A stretch of DNA of 64,000 nt from positions 3,624,097-3,688,096 of the forward strand of contig CAXIPT010000005.1 in the NCBI GenBank assembly GCA_964030475.1, read 5' to 3'. Source of the stretch: Tethya wilhelma (Eukaryota; Porifera; Demospongiae; Tethyida; Tethyidae). The notes beneath the pieces are model-generated. The model was not told the DNA's origin. It saw only the letters and a list, made by a program, of their open reading frames with translations, and made no database searches. The position numbers and the translations under genes were made by a program. The number at the start of each line of letters is the position of its first letter. Positions within the stretch are counted from its first letter, which is position 1. Positions 1 through 11,877 of this stretch are shown here, piece by piece.

Positions 1-2210
1 GCGGTTCGACTGCGGGCCAGCCCCTTTCAAGGAAGAGTCTGGCCCGTGAGACTAACAGTCTACTGTATACGGAAGTTGACACTCTGTGACTCACTGAGGA
101 ATTGCCACTTTGATTACTCTGTTAGTCTTGCTAGAGAGAGTACATCTTGATTTAACTGCCTTTGTATACGTGCACACAGCATATGGGATCCAAGAGAGGA
201 ATTTATTTTGCTAAACTAGTTTGATCCTAATCCCACATGACGTGCGTGATAAGCCAGTTGACCCTTTACTTTTGGAATAGATAAATTATGCATGTAGTCT
301 CTATGATAGCTATTTATACTCCAAAATGAGATCTGCACTTTACACGTTTGCAAGTCTAAGACTGTCTAATGAAATCTAGGTTAGAGTGACTTTTATGATC
401 TACCCTAGCCCTAGCCCTACCCCTAGCCCTAGCCCTAGCCCTAGCCGTAGCCCTAACTTCGCCACGGGTAGATCATAAAAGTCACCCTAGCCGAAATCTA
501 CTTACTCTGACAGAGTTGGGTTGTAGAGCTTCCTCAGTCATACCCCATGGTAACACAGTCTTTTTACTCTTGTCCGCCATGTTCAGGCCTTCAGACGGCT
601 GAAGGGCATTAATTAGAATTGAAGTAACCGCGTGCACGTATGGTGTGTGATAAAATTATAGCAGCAGTGCTCTTGAAGCGATAAATTTACAAGCCAATTC
701 AACTTGACAGTGAGCTCCGGTGCCTGAAACCAACTCTCTAGGTAAGATACCAGTGTTTAATAATGTGCATTCCAGCATATTTATTCATGAAAGGTCTTCA
801 GGAGTGATCTTATCCTTTGTCTCAAACCTAAAGGAAGTCTCTATTATCTATGAAATAAGTGTCTGATTAGGCAAGTGTCTCTAGTAAATTCGCAAAGGGC
901 TGAGCCACTCTAGTGCCTAGCCTTGAGAACTAGGGTTGGTAGATTGAAAAACTCTTTAATCTCATGAGAACTCTAGCCTCAAACCCAGACCCCTCCCTTA
1001 GTTTTGTTTGCATAAAGCACAGAGGGCCTGGTCACCAATCTCACATGAGTGATGTAAAGGACAGAAAAATGGTAGGTGGGTAAAAACTGTGCCCACTCGA
1101 GAAAGCATGAAGACTTTGCAAGCGCTCACGTACATAAGAGCTTTGTATGACTTTGGGATTTTGTGGTAGAGAATACAACCAGCAAATAAAAAAAACAAAA
1201 AACCCAGATATCCTGGATGAGGTTACCATGGGTAGTGAGGAGTGACAGGAACTGGAGAGGGAGATCGAAGATCTGGGGAAGAAGGTGGAAGACTTGCATA
1301 CTGTATTTCTCTAAAAATTACTTGCATTAGCTGAGTTCGTAGTCTATGGATAAGAAAGTTACTCAAAAGCCTACGCATGAGGCTTCGAGGCTAGTAGCCA
1401 TTGTAACTGTGAAATCTAGTCTTACTAACCTACAACATTGAACTACTTCTAAACATAACAAGCCTCCTAGTGGACTACTTTTGTTTTCAGTTACCTGTCT
1501 CAATCTCACAGACTGTATAATTCTTTTGAAAAACCCAGCAAACAGCACGCTCTCTACCATGTATTGTATTCGCCAATCACATCTCTCACGTGAGATTGGC
1601 GACCAGGCTCCCCCTTTCCCTTTCGTACTGTCTGAGAGGGGGGAGTCTGGGAACAAGGCTATGATAACAACTGTCCCTAGTCTGGCACAGCCAGATCATG
1701 AGGTGGTCCCATCTGAAATGGCTCATGTACATGGCAGTCCTAAGCATTTCGCATTCCCTTTAATCCTCCTTTCCTTATACTATGTCCTTCTCTTTTGATG
1801 CTAATAGTCATGGATGAATATGCTGCATATACAATAGGCTAGGAAGATTTAACCTAAGTGTCCTGTTTGGCATTGCATTGTGTCCAGATACTTTTCCTAG
1901 TTTTTTCGAAAAGGGATGAAGAACGGAAGCTGGGAAACCTTTCATTTTCACTGAAGATCATCCCTCAAAACGTTATTGTACTTGCTTTATCTGGTTGTCA
2001 TAGCTTTCTGTAATGTAGCTTATTGTTTCTCCAGACTCTGCTCCCAAAAGTAGAGAATATTAAGTTTTAACTTTTTCCTTTGGGCTCGCTCAACACACCA
2101 TGCTATGTGATCTAGTTTTCAGCGAAGATCACGTCACATCTGCTTTATATACCACATTGTACTCATTAGATACGTGTAGCTTGTATTTTTATGTGTATAT
2201 TTCCACAGAT
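1..2210. other. Intergenic region upstream of CRNKL1
   Basis: I see no supported gene here. The short open frames (for example around 998-1229 and 1363-1798) lack family similarity and overlap dispersed repeat text such as a 'gggaacaaggct' module near 1650, also seen at about 39200 and in reverse at 42680 and 56735. The stretch also holds a fold-back element at 386-485. A 5' UTR exon of CRNKL1 may lie in the last few hundred bases, because a good acceptor (ttccacag) sits 2 bases before the start codon. Confidence 0.6.
386..485. repeat. Fold-back element with a CCCTAG-type array
   Basis: A perfect 20-bp inverted repeat, GTGACTTTTATGATCTACCC at 386-405 and its complement at 466-485, brackets a loop made of degenerate CCCTAG repeats (406-456). 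Similarity extends imperfectly outward on both sides (ctaggttaga against the reverse of ccctagccga). It looks like a small MITE or fold-back element whose centre has expanded as a short tandem array. Confidence 0.75.
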
Positions 2211-4658
2211 ATGGAACCACCTCCCGCTAAGAAGGCTAAGATGCCTAAGGTTGCAAGAGTGAAGAACAAAATGCCAGCTGAAGTGCAAATAACTGCTGAG
2301 CAGCTACTTCACGAAGCTGCTGCCACTAAGGTAGAGAAGGTAGCACCTCCACCTCGGCAGAAGGTAACTGATCCAGGAGAACTCGCTGAGTTTCAGATGA
2401 GGAAGAGAAAGGAATTTGAAGACAATATTCGGAAGAATCGCACTGTGATGTCAAACTGGATCAAGTATGCTCAATGGGAGGAGAGCCAGCAGCAGTTCAC
2501 TCGGGCTAGGTCAGTTTACGAGAGAGCTTTGGATGTCGACCATCGCAACATCGCAGTTTGGTTGAAGTATGCTGAGATGGAAATGAGGCACAAACAAGTA
2601 AACCACGCTCGAAATCTGTGGGACAGAGCTGTGACAATTTTGCCAAGAACAAAGCAATTTTGGTACAAATACACTTACATGGAGGAGATGCTTGGAAATG
2701 TACCAGGAGCCAGGCAGGTTAGTATGTACAGCAACATAAAGTAAATACTACTGTGCATGTTTACGTACATATAGCAACACCATTAGTTGTTTATACTCAG
2801 GTCATTGGAAACTTAATGAGATTGAGGAATGGTTAAATTGTAATGAAAGCAAACAAGATGAAATAGCTGTTAGAATTGTGGGAAGAATTCTGTCACAGGG
2901 GACTCAATGTCAGTGTTTGAGTGTGGAGAAAGAGAAATCCGAGCTGCACTTGAAGAATTCCGATACACTTTCATTTTGAACAGTGACATTTTGCACTACA
3001 AGATAAACAAACTCTCTGATCTATCGTACATGTACATGTGAATACAACAAGGACAGTTTTTGCAAGGCATGTAACCATTATTTACGTTTCTATCAATTTA
3101 GGTGTTTGAGCGATGGATGGAGTGGGAACCAGAGGAGCAGGCATGGTTGTCCTACATCAAGATGGAGTTGCGCTACAAAGAGCTGGAGCGGGCAAGGATT
3201 ATATACGAGCGATTTATTCAAATCCATCCTGAGGTCAGGAATTGGATTCGCTACGCACGCTTTGAAGAGCAAAATGGATACATCTCTAATGTGAGGAATA
3301 TCTATGAGCGGGCCAGTGAATTCTTTGGAGAGGAGAATATGGATGAGAAGCTGTACATCGCATTCGCCAAATTTGAGGAAGGATGCAGGGAGTACGAAAG
3401 AGCTCGAGCAATCTACAAATATGCCCTGGAACAAATTCCTAAGCAAAATGCTCAAGATTTATTCAAAGCGTACACACAGTTTGAGAAGAAATTTGGTGAT
3501 CGTGCTGGTATTGAAGATGTTATCATTAGCAAAAGAAAGTTTCAGTATGAAGAAGAAGTTAAGGCTGATCCTTTCAATTATGATGCCTGGTTTGACTACA
3601 TTCGTTTGATGGAATCTGAAGGGTCATTAGATGCAACCCGTGAAGTTTATGAAAGAGCCATTGCTAACATTCCACCTTCTCAAGAGAAGCGCTTTTGGAG
3701 GAGATATGTATACCTGTGGATCTACTATGCCCTCTATGAGGAGCTAATTGCAAAGGACGACGAGAGAACACGTCAGGTGTATCTGGCTTGCTTAGAAGTT
3801 TTGCCGCACGCTAAGTTCACGTTTGCTAAAGTCTGGCTGATGTATGCTCAGTTTGAAGTCAGACAGAAAGACGTTAAGGCTGCACGAAAAGCTCTTGGAT
3901 CTGCTCTTGGTAAATGTCCAAAGCCCAAAATTTTCCATGGCTACATTGAACTTGAACTACAGCTTCGTGAGTTTGACCGGTGTCGCAAGCTTTACGAAAA
4001 GTTTCTGGAGTACAACCCTTCCAACTGCAACACTTGGATCAAGTATGCTGAGCTGGAAGCTATTCTTGGTGATGCTGACAGGGCTAGGGCCATTTTCGAG
4101 CTTGCTGTTGCTCAACCAATCATAGACATGCCGGAAGTGTTGTGGAAGGCCTTTATTGATTTCGAAGTTGAGCAAGAAGAACATAGCAATGCTCGGCAGC
4201 TATATGAACGACTGTTGGAGAGAACACAGCACGTTAGGGTGTGGCTGAGTTATGCCAAGTTTGAAACCACACTGGTTCCACAAGGCGATAGTGAACGTGC
4301 CCGGGGTGTCTACGAGAAAGCCAACGATTCCTTAAAAAACAGAAATAGCCACGAAGAACGAGCTATGTTGCTAGAGGCTTGGAGGGAGTTTGAACAGGAA
4401 TATGGAAATGAAAGTTCATGTCAAATGATTGAGAAGAAAATGCCTCGTCGTGTCAAGAAGAAACGCAAGGTTTACCAAGATGATGGTTCAGATGCCGGAT
4501 GGGAAGAGTATTGGGACTACGTATTTCCTGAAGATTCTACAGCTGCACCAAACTTTAAATTGCTACAAATGGCACGAATGTGGAAGCAAACACAGAATTT
4601 GTCAGATAACAGTTCTGCTAGTGATGATAGTGATGATATTGATGATGATTCTGATTAA
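2211..4658 (+). CDS. CRNKL1: Crooked neck-like protein 1 (pre-mRNA splicing factor)
   Basis: Two exons, 2211-2717 and 3102-4658, join in phase (CAG|gttagt ... ttag|GTGTTTGAG) to give 687 residues, the length of the common human isoform. CRNKL1/Clf1/Syf3 is a scaffold of the spliceosomal NineTeen complex in the nucleus. The protein is almost entirely HAT (half-a-TPR) repeats; visible units include [40 protein letters not shown] and VWLSYAKFE. The N-terminus carries the family signature [17 protein letters not shown] and [20 protein letters not shown]. The C-terminus has a basic KKKRKV stretch, then [14 protein letters not shown] and an acidic tail rich in DDSDD. I start at ATG 2211 because family similarity begins there and an acceptor lies just upstream; the in-frame ATG at 2100 lies in the likely upstream intron. 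The gene looks intact. Confidence 0.96.
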
Positions 4659-7600
4659 GTAAATTGTATTACTGTCAATGCACAGCACTCACATGTACAC
4701 ATGGTATGCACCCTCCTAATGATATGGACTTATAATAATTTTACTCTACATAATATGATCATCCTGACCCATGCTTATTATCTGCCGGCCGGTATTTATG
4801 TACCCGGATATATACAGTCTATGACGTAATGAGCAGTACAGTAAAGTACGTATTTATTATAAATGGTGTGTTTTCTCAGATCTAGGAAGCAGCGAGCTTT
4901 TCAAAAGTAAAAGAAACATGTAAGTGAAATATGAGTGGTGAAAGAGCTGTTTGTTAAGCGTTTTGGAATGTAAAGGTTGTAGAAGTCGTGTATTTCGATT
5001 GTTATGCGGTCTGTTCACAAAGCCTTTCAATTCAATTGAAAGTGAAGTGAGTTGAGTGGGTTGTGAATAATTATAGTTCTGATGGTTATTGTGTACAATG
5101 TGAAGATGTGAATACCCTTAGAGCTCACGATATTCATCATCTTTAGAGGAAATGGTGATCAGTACCATGTATTTATCGATAGTATTGGCCTAGTGGGACA
5201 AAGTTATTTGGGGCCAACTGAATGAACTTGCTTAGCACCACAAATTTGTAAGCTTTAAGATTGGGCGTATTCAAGGGCTATTTTTATGAGCCATCCTCAG
5301 TACAGGAAGTAAAGAATTTCCCTTTCCTTAAGAAGAGCTAGTCTAGTGTATCAACTTTATACTACCATGGCCATGATGTTAAAAACGTACTTCAGGAATG
5401 TGATCATTAAGCCAATAATCTAGTTGTTAATGAGTTGTAAATTGTTGGGGGTTGTATGTACGGTCTTGTGTATTTATTGTAACCATAGTACTATTGCTGA
5501 CATAGCTTGTACATACTTTCGTAATAAAAAGGAAATTACGTTTTGTCCTAAGGAATACAACCCACGAAGGTACATTCCTCTAGTGCACCTTAGTGCATAG
5601 CCGGTATCCATCTTGTAGTAGCCTTCACGTGGGATATAGTCATTTTGGTTGGTTTGTTTTACTCCATTGTGGCCAATGTTTGTTTTATTTGACCTGGGTG
5701 GAGAGCCAATGCTGTTTATTGTTCAATTAGCACCAGTATTAATGTAAGCTCAGCCAACGGCCAGTATGGTGTTATAATTGTACTTGTGAACCATCCACGA
5801 GTCCCATATTATGAGTAAAAAACAAATAAAGTTTTTCGCTTTCGTGTAGGATACACAATATAAATACACATTGAACATCTAGTGTTAACAGTTATTTCCC
5901 TGTCTGCTCTCACCATAACAGCCTTCTGTGATGTTGAGATCACCATCCTGGATGGTTTTCAATGTCCAATAAACCAACATTAGGCATGCATGCTGCTATC
6001 GCAATGTGTTGTGTGTTCCTAAAACATTGGCATGCAAGGCATAGCTCTAACAAGCTGTCAAGAGAGTAAATTAGGCAAGACCTATGGCTATGGCATGAGT
6101 TAATGTATGGTGCCTGTATATGTACAGTTAGTTTATTGTGTACATGTTGGTTACATAGCAACAGTATCTGTGACAGACCCATTATGATACACATGCAGTA
6201 AAATGTAGGTGTGATAAAGGAGTGCACTAATTATGCTAGCTGCCAGTACTGTGTACAGCTCCAAATTTTCGTGGCACAAAAAGTTGGTAAATAGTCTGTC
6301 TTTGCCGTTAATTTTTGAACTACAGTAATTTTCGTGAATCATGATCTCTGGAATTATGTTGGCAATATGTGATTTCTAAATTTTCATGGAGAATATGTTC
6401 TTGATATACAGTCAAATCATGAAGTTCGCGAAAATATTGACCATGAACATTAGGAGCCATATGGTAGTTCCACGTCATGCATGTGTGCTAGTCCTATGGA
6501 TTAGAATATAGGCTCAAGGATTATTTACTTCTCTTCAAAAGTATATAATACTGGACTCATCTCTTGAACTAGGACCCAGCCCCTTTGTTTTTCCTAAGTT
6601 TTCAGTTTTACAATGGAATTTGTGGATAACAAACCCCATGTGAGCCTTGATAAACATCACAGTTATGAAAATAAGGTCTACCTGGCTTCTCTGTTTGTCA
6701 CAGCTATAAACAAGTGTGTTAAGTTGATAATTGCTTGAGCTGTTGACTTGAGTATAATCACCATCTGTAGTTCAAATTAGCGTATCATTATGTCAGTTGC
6801 TGATATGAGTAGCATTTTAGGTGTTAGACATGTGTATGTATCTCTGCTGGTAATATTGTGGGTGTACCATGCTTGGCTGGAAACCATAACAAATATGGTG
6901 CTCTATTTTGGTACCTAGATTTGAGTTGAGGTGAAACAGAACCCATAGTCTAAATTTACATTGCTAAAGTGTGTGTATACTATCCTTGTTTAGATATACT
7001 GTATGTTTAAGTTAACTATCATTGGTGCCTTGTACCTACTGTATAGGTACTTGTTTTGGCTTTGTGCTACACACGCCTAAGCATATAGTATTTCTCTCGG
7101 TAAACTCAAGTGAGCACTCTCATAAATTACTAAGGCTTGGTTTGAGTATAGAAGTAAGTGTAAGAAAACTGCGATTGCTGTGGTTTAAATTGCTGCTGCA
7201 CAAATGGTCTTATCTTTATAAACAGTCCCAAACCTAAATTAAGGAAGGTCAAGGCACTTAGGGCCTAGCCATGAGAACTAGGGCTTGTAGGTTTTAATGT
7301 GCTTTCATATAGGGAGAGCATTTCCCAAAAGATCTATGTTAATATTATGCATAGTATTTTGTGTGTTTAATGATTATGAAAACTAAATCACAAGACTTAG
7401 CCTGAAAACATGAAAATTTACATAGTTTGCATACCTTTCAATGCATAAAAAAACCTATCTTTATTGCATTGAATTTGTATTACTGTAAATCAAGAATTTT
7501 TTGCAGCAATAACATTTGGGCATGTGGATGTAGATTACGAAAATTAAAACTTGAAGTGGTTTGTAGGACTGAGCAACATCGCTTGGTATTATGCGTTTCT

Positions 7601-8134
7601 GCACAAACTTTCTTGATTTACAGTACTTACATCGCCCCCTATTTTTCTTTTCGGACACAGACTTACCCACTAACTATACTATATACTTTGCTTTGCAGGG
7701 TTGCATTCAGATTCATTGTATACAGTTAAACTCTTTGTGTGTATATACTCTCCATGGAGACTTCCATTAGTAACTGTTATGCTAGCTTCCTCTATACTAA
7801 TACCCACTTGCAATCATTTGTATAGCTAGTATATATCTTATCAAGCATAGAGATATTGTCATACATTTTTGTATCACTGAAAATTTCATGTGTGTTTGTG
7901 TGGACTGGCGAGCATATGCACGTAGGAATGCAGGGTAATGTCAGTAGATTTTGTGTTGTAGTATTGTAATTGAAAACTGTTTATTGTTTTTCTTAGAAGT
8001 TGCTTTCATTTGTATCCTGTGGAACTGACTAGCACGCCATTCACTCTCTCAGCACATGTGTATACTTCAAACACAGAAAACTTAAATTTCAGCCACAGAT
8101 ACTGGTTCTATTACACACTTTGTTCCGTTGCAAG
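4659..8134. other. CRNKL1 3' flank and intergenic region
   Basis: There is no supported coding region in this 3.5 kb. It should include the CRNKL1 3' UTR (AATAAA-like hexamers occur near 5523 and 5824) and the 5' region of the RhoGEF. A tttcag acceptor-like site at 8087-8092 with an open frame running into the next ATG suggests that the RhoGEF exon may be preceded by an upstream exon. A possible palindromic repeat remnant lies near 6250-6440 (ttttcgtg / catgaaaatt). Confidence 0.5.
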
Positions 8135-11100
8135 ATGAGTGAACTCCAACATTCTACAGAAATAAAATGTAATTCTGTCAGTAGAAGTTCTCCTGAAAGG
8201 CAAGAATCGCCTGAACATTCCTTTATTGATGGTACACCTATGTTTAGCAGTGATGAAGAGCACGATCATAGGGAGCATGACCGAATATCATCCAAAAAAG
8301 CCTTAACTAGAAGTCTCGGCAGAAAGGAATTTGGAAAAACTGCTATCCGATCATGGGAAGTAGCTGATGACTCAGTGATTGCCGGAAAATATCTACCAGG
8401 TAAAATAGTAAACCTTCCTGATGGTGATTTTGAGATGGATTCCAGGGTGCAGTCTACTATCTCTCTCTTTCGAGGTAAAGGAAATGCTTGGAAGCTCAGT
8501 GGTAGTACAGCAGACCCAGTTGTTGTTACAACATCACCTTCAATGGAATCCTCTAAAAAGCATTCTCAAACAAGCTGTCCAAAAACTAGTCCCAGTCACT
8601 CTGTTGATTCACGATCACTGCTGCAAGCATCACCTTCACATTCTAGTAACAGAGGATCTACAACTCCTAGTCCAGAGGCTAAAAGGAAAAGCAAATTAAT
8701 TGAATCTAACCCATTTATTCAACATGACCAAATGATGAAAAAACAAGGATCTCAGAATAGTACACCTTCCCCAACATTTAAGACTTCACATTCTTCCCCA
8801 AATGTCACTGCTTGTGTCTTACCTGTGAAGACAAGTAGCGTATCAAATGTTGTCCAAAAGCCAGAAAATGAGCAATCAAGTGAGTCAGCTACTGAAGAAG
8901 AACCCCTCAGTATCAAAGTAAGGATCAAGTTGTGGGTTGACAAAGAACGAGAAGCTAAAGAAATCAAAGAGCAAGAATTAGCTCAGAAGCGTAAGCTCTC
9001 AAATCCGCTAGAATTACTGGATTCCAGTAAGAGTGATGGAAGTCCTGAGCCTCACGAAGTTACTAAATCAAGCAGTGAAATAAAACAAGAAGAATGTGAG
9101 ATAGCTGAAGATAACAATATTTACGAAGTTATTCCAGCTGATATGGTGCTAAATGAGTCGAGAGACATAGCACCTGCCCTTCCTCCTAGAAACACGGTTC
9201 CTACTGTTGCAGCACAGAATCAAGCAACCACTTCCCCTAAAATGTCTCCAAAACGGAGCAAAGTATTTTCAAAAAGTAGTCCAAAGAGTAGCCCAAAAAA
9301 GTCAAAACACCAAGATGACATTTCCTCCCCTAAGTCCAGTAGATCAAGGTGGATCGGTAAATTATCACCCCGACTTGGAAGAAAAAAGAAAGAAGTGGAT
9401 ACAAATGAAGAAACAAACACCAAAAAGTTGGAAGGACACCAGAAGATCAGCAGCAGGAGCAGCAAGAAGCGAATTGCCATAAAAAGAAAGCAATCTGAGC
9501 AGGTGGATGATGATGATGACAATGGTGTAGTTGTAGGTATGAGTAAACTGAAGATTGTTGAGAGAAAACGAGCTAGTTCTTTAACACTGACAAAGCGCAC
9601 TAAGCTTGTAGATAGTCCTCTTAGTAAGCGGCGATCAGATTCTCACCCAATTGATCCCGATAAAGTACTGTCTGTAAGTAATGATGATACATATACCACC
9701 GTAACTACTCATCAACTTGATCCTGGCTCCGAGAAGTTTTTACCAGGCGACGAACCTCCCAGTCCTGTTGTAATATCAGTTGCTCCACCTTCCATTGACC
9801 ACCATGCACGTGATGGAGAGGAAGATGACCTTGCAGCTCCATTACCGTCTGTCTTTAAGAGACCTGAACGTGGGCGTTCCCAAAAGTCCACAGTTGATCG
9901 CACTATCTCCAGAGATATTAGAGATATCATTGACTCATTGGGCACAGGAGAAATAGAGAGTCAACAGAGACCGAATCGAGTGAGTCAAACACCTCCTCCT
10001 GAGTTGGTTACAGGTCTTTCTCAGTCTGATAGTCTTGAAGTGCCAAGTGACATCCGATCCAGTATGAGTGATTCTGCTTTGAATTTGGCTGGCGATGATC
10101 AAGACTTGTTGAGATCTTCTAAAGGCAGTGATCTTAGTGGAGATAGTAGTAGTGACACTGAGATAAATGGTAAGTGTTCATTGTAATTTTAAATATTAAT
10201 AGTAATATATTTGAGTGATCATTAGTGCATACTAAACAGGACGCTATTTTGATACTATCTATATAGAGTCAGTTACTGGTAGTTACCTATGAATTGGGAA
10301 ATGTTCATGTTTTCAAGAGTTTTTACCCATTACATTGATATTAATGACTATTCGGAGAAACGTAGTTTGATATGTGTGTTGTTGTGATAACTCTAATTTC
10401 CCAACGTATGGTTCAACCGTCATTCTTGAATTAGATGTTGATATGCTCTATATTGTGTACTAATAGAGTCCAGCCTTGATAAGGGTTCTGTTGCTCGAGA
10501 TATTTTGAAGCGTAGAGCAAGCGATAGCACTAAAGCTGTGCTGAGTACTTCTGTACATGAGTCATCCACCAGCCCTTCACACGACCAAGATTATGTTTCT
10601 CCTGTTGATGAGGTAAGCACTCTTCTCTAAGGTACTATTGTGAAAGGTTTGTCTGAGGGCAATTGCATGGTTACCTTCTGTTCATTTATGCCAATCCTAT
10701 GTGAGGTTTATCCTAAATTGATCCATGGTCACCAACATTTATATGCATGGGTCTGTTGATGTGTCATAAGGGATCACCTGACATCCCTCTTCATACTGTA
10801 CTTCATGCACACTACTACAATGTATGCACATTTGTTGACCAGCATAATCTACTGTGTGAGAGTATTCTTGCTCAAAAGTGTCATGCTATAATTATGGTAG
10901 CATGGCTACTAGAGATGACAAATGTACCATTCACTGTTTCCCAAACACAGAATTGAGTATAAAAATAATACCCTACCCGGACTCACCTCTTTAAAAAGGT
11001 CAAAGTGGAGAGCCCGGGTAGGAGGCTACCATTCAATTGTGTTTGAAATCTTGCATACATAATTGTAGACTTACGTTTTGGTCTCTCCAGTGTTTAGTTG

Positions 11101-11835
11101 GGATTAGTATCACACATACAGTATTGAAATTTCAATAATAGCCTCTCTAGTTCCCTCCTAGAGTCTTGGGAACAGGCTACACACAGACACATCTGCACCA
11201 CACCAGTTTGTAGGCCCTGAAACATTGCTACTGCAGAACCCACTGACTTGCTATGCTTTAAAATCCTGTTGATACATAGGCTAAAAATGAGCATACATGT
11301 ATGATTTGGTTTAATACCACCTGCAAGGTCATATAACAGCATTGATTTAATAAATGAAGGCACCAAGGTACAGAACCCTTGGTGCTTACATACTAATAAT
11401 ATAATGAGTGTTTTGATGGCATTAGATACAGTATAATATTATTGTGTCCTGGTTCAGATCTCATGCCAACAAGTACATCCATCTATAAGGTGATGACAGA
11501 GTTGAATATCTTCTTGAAAGTGTTATTCAAGCATGAACCCAGTGAATGTTATGATAGCCATGCAGCATCAAGTAACAAAATTGTACCATTTCTATATTCT
11601 CTACTATCTATGCTATGGGGCTTGCTCAGGCTTGCCCCTCATTCTTGCCCCCCAATATTTTAACCTTATGGGTGTGGCCTCGAAGCTTAGTGCTCAAGAG
11701 GCTGAAAAGCATCATATCTCAGGAACTACAAGCTTTTGTTGAATTTTTGTGTAATGTTTTTTAGATAATCTCGATTATTTTACCTTGGTATGACGCTTTT
11801 GAAGACTGGAACTGCCGTTCTTGAGATATAGTTGG

Positions 11836-11877
<42 letters not shown>

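Noticed and set aside
406..456. Telomere sequence
   Set aside because: CCCTAG units are degenerate, only about 50 bases long, and lie inside a small inverted repeat, so this is not a chromosome end. The animal telomere unit is TTAGGG, which reads CCCTAA on this strand.
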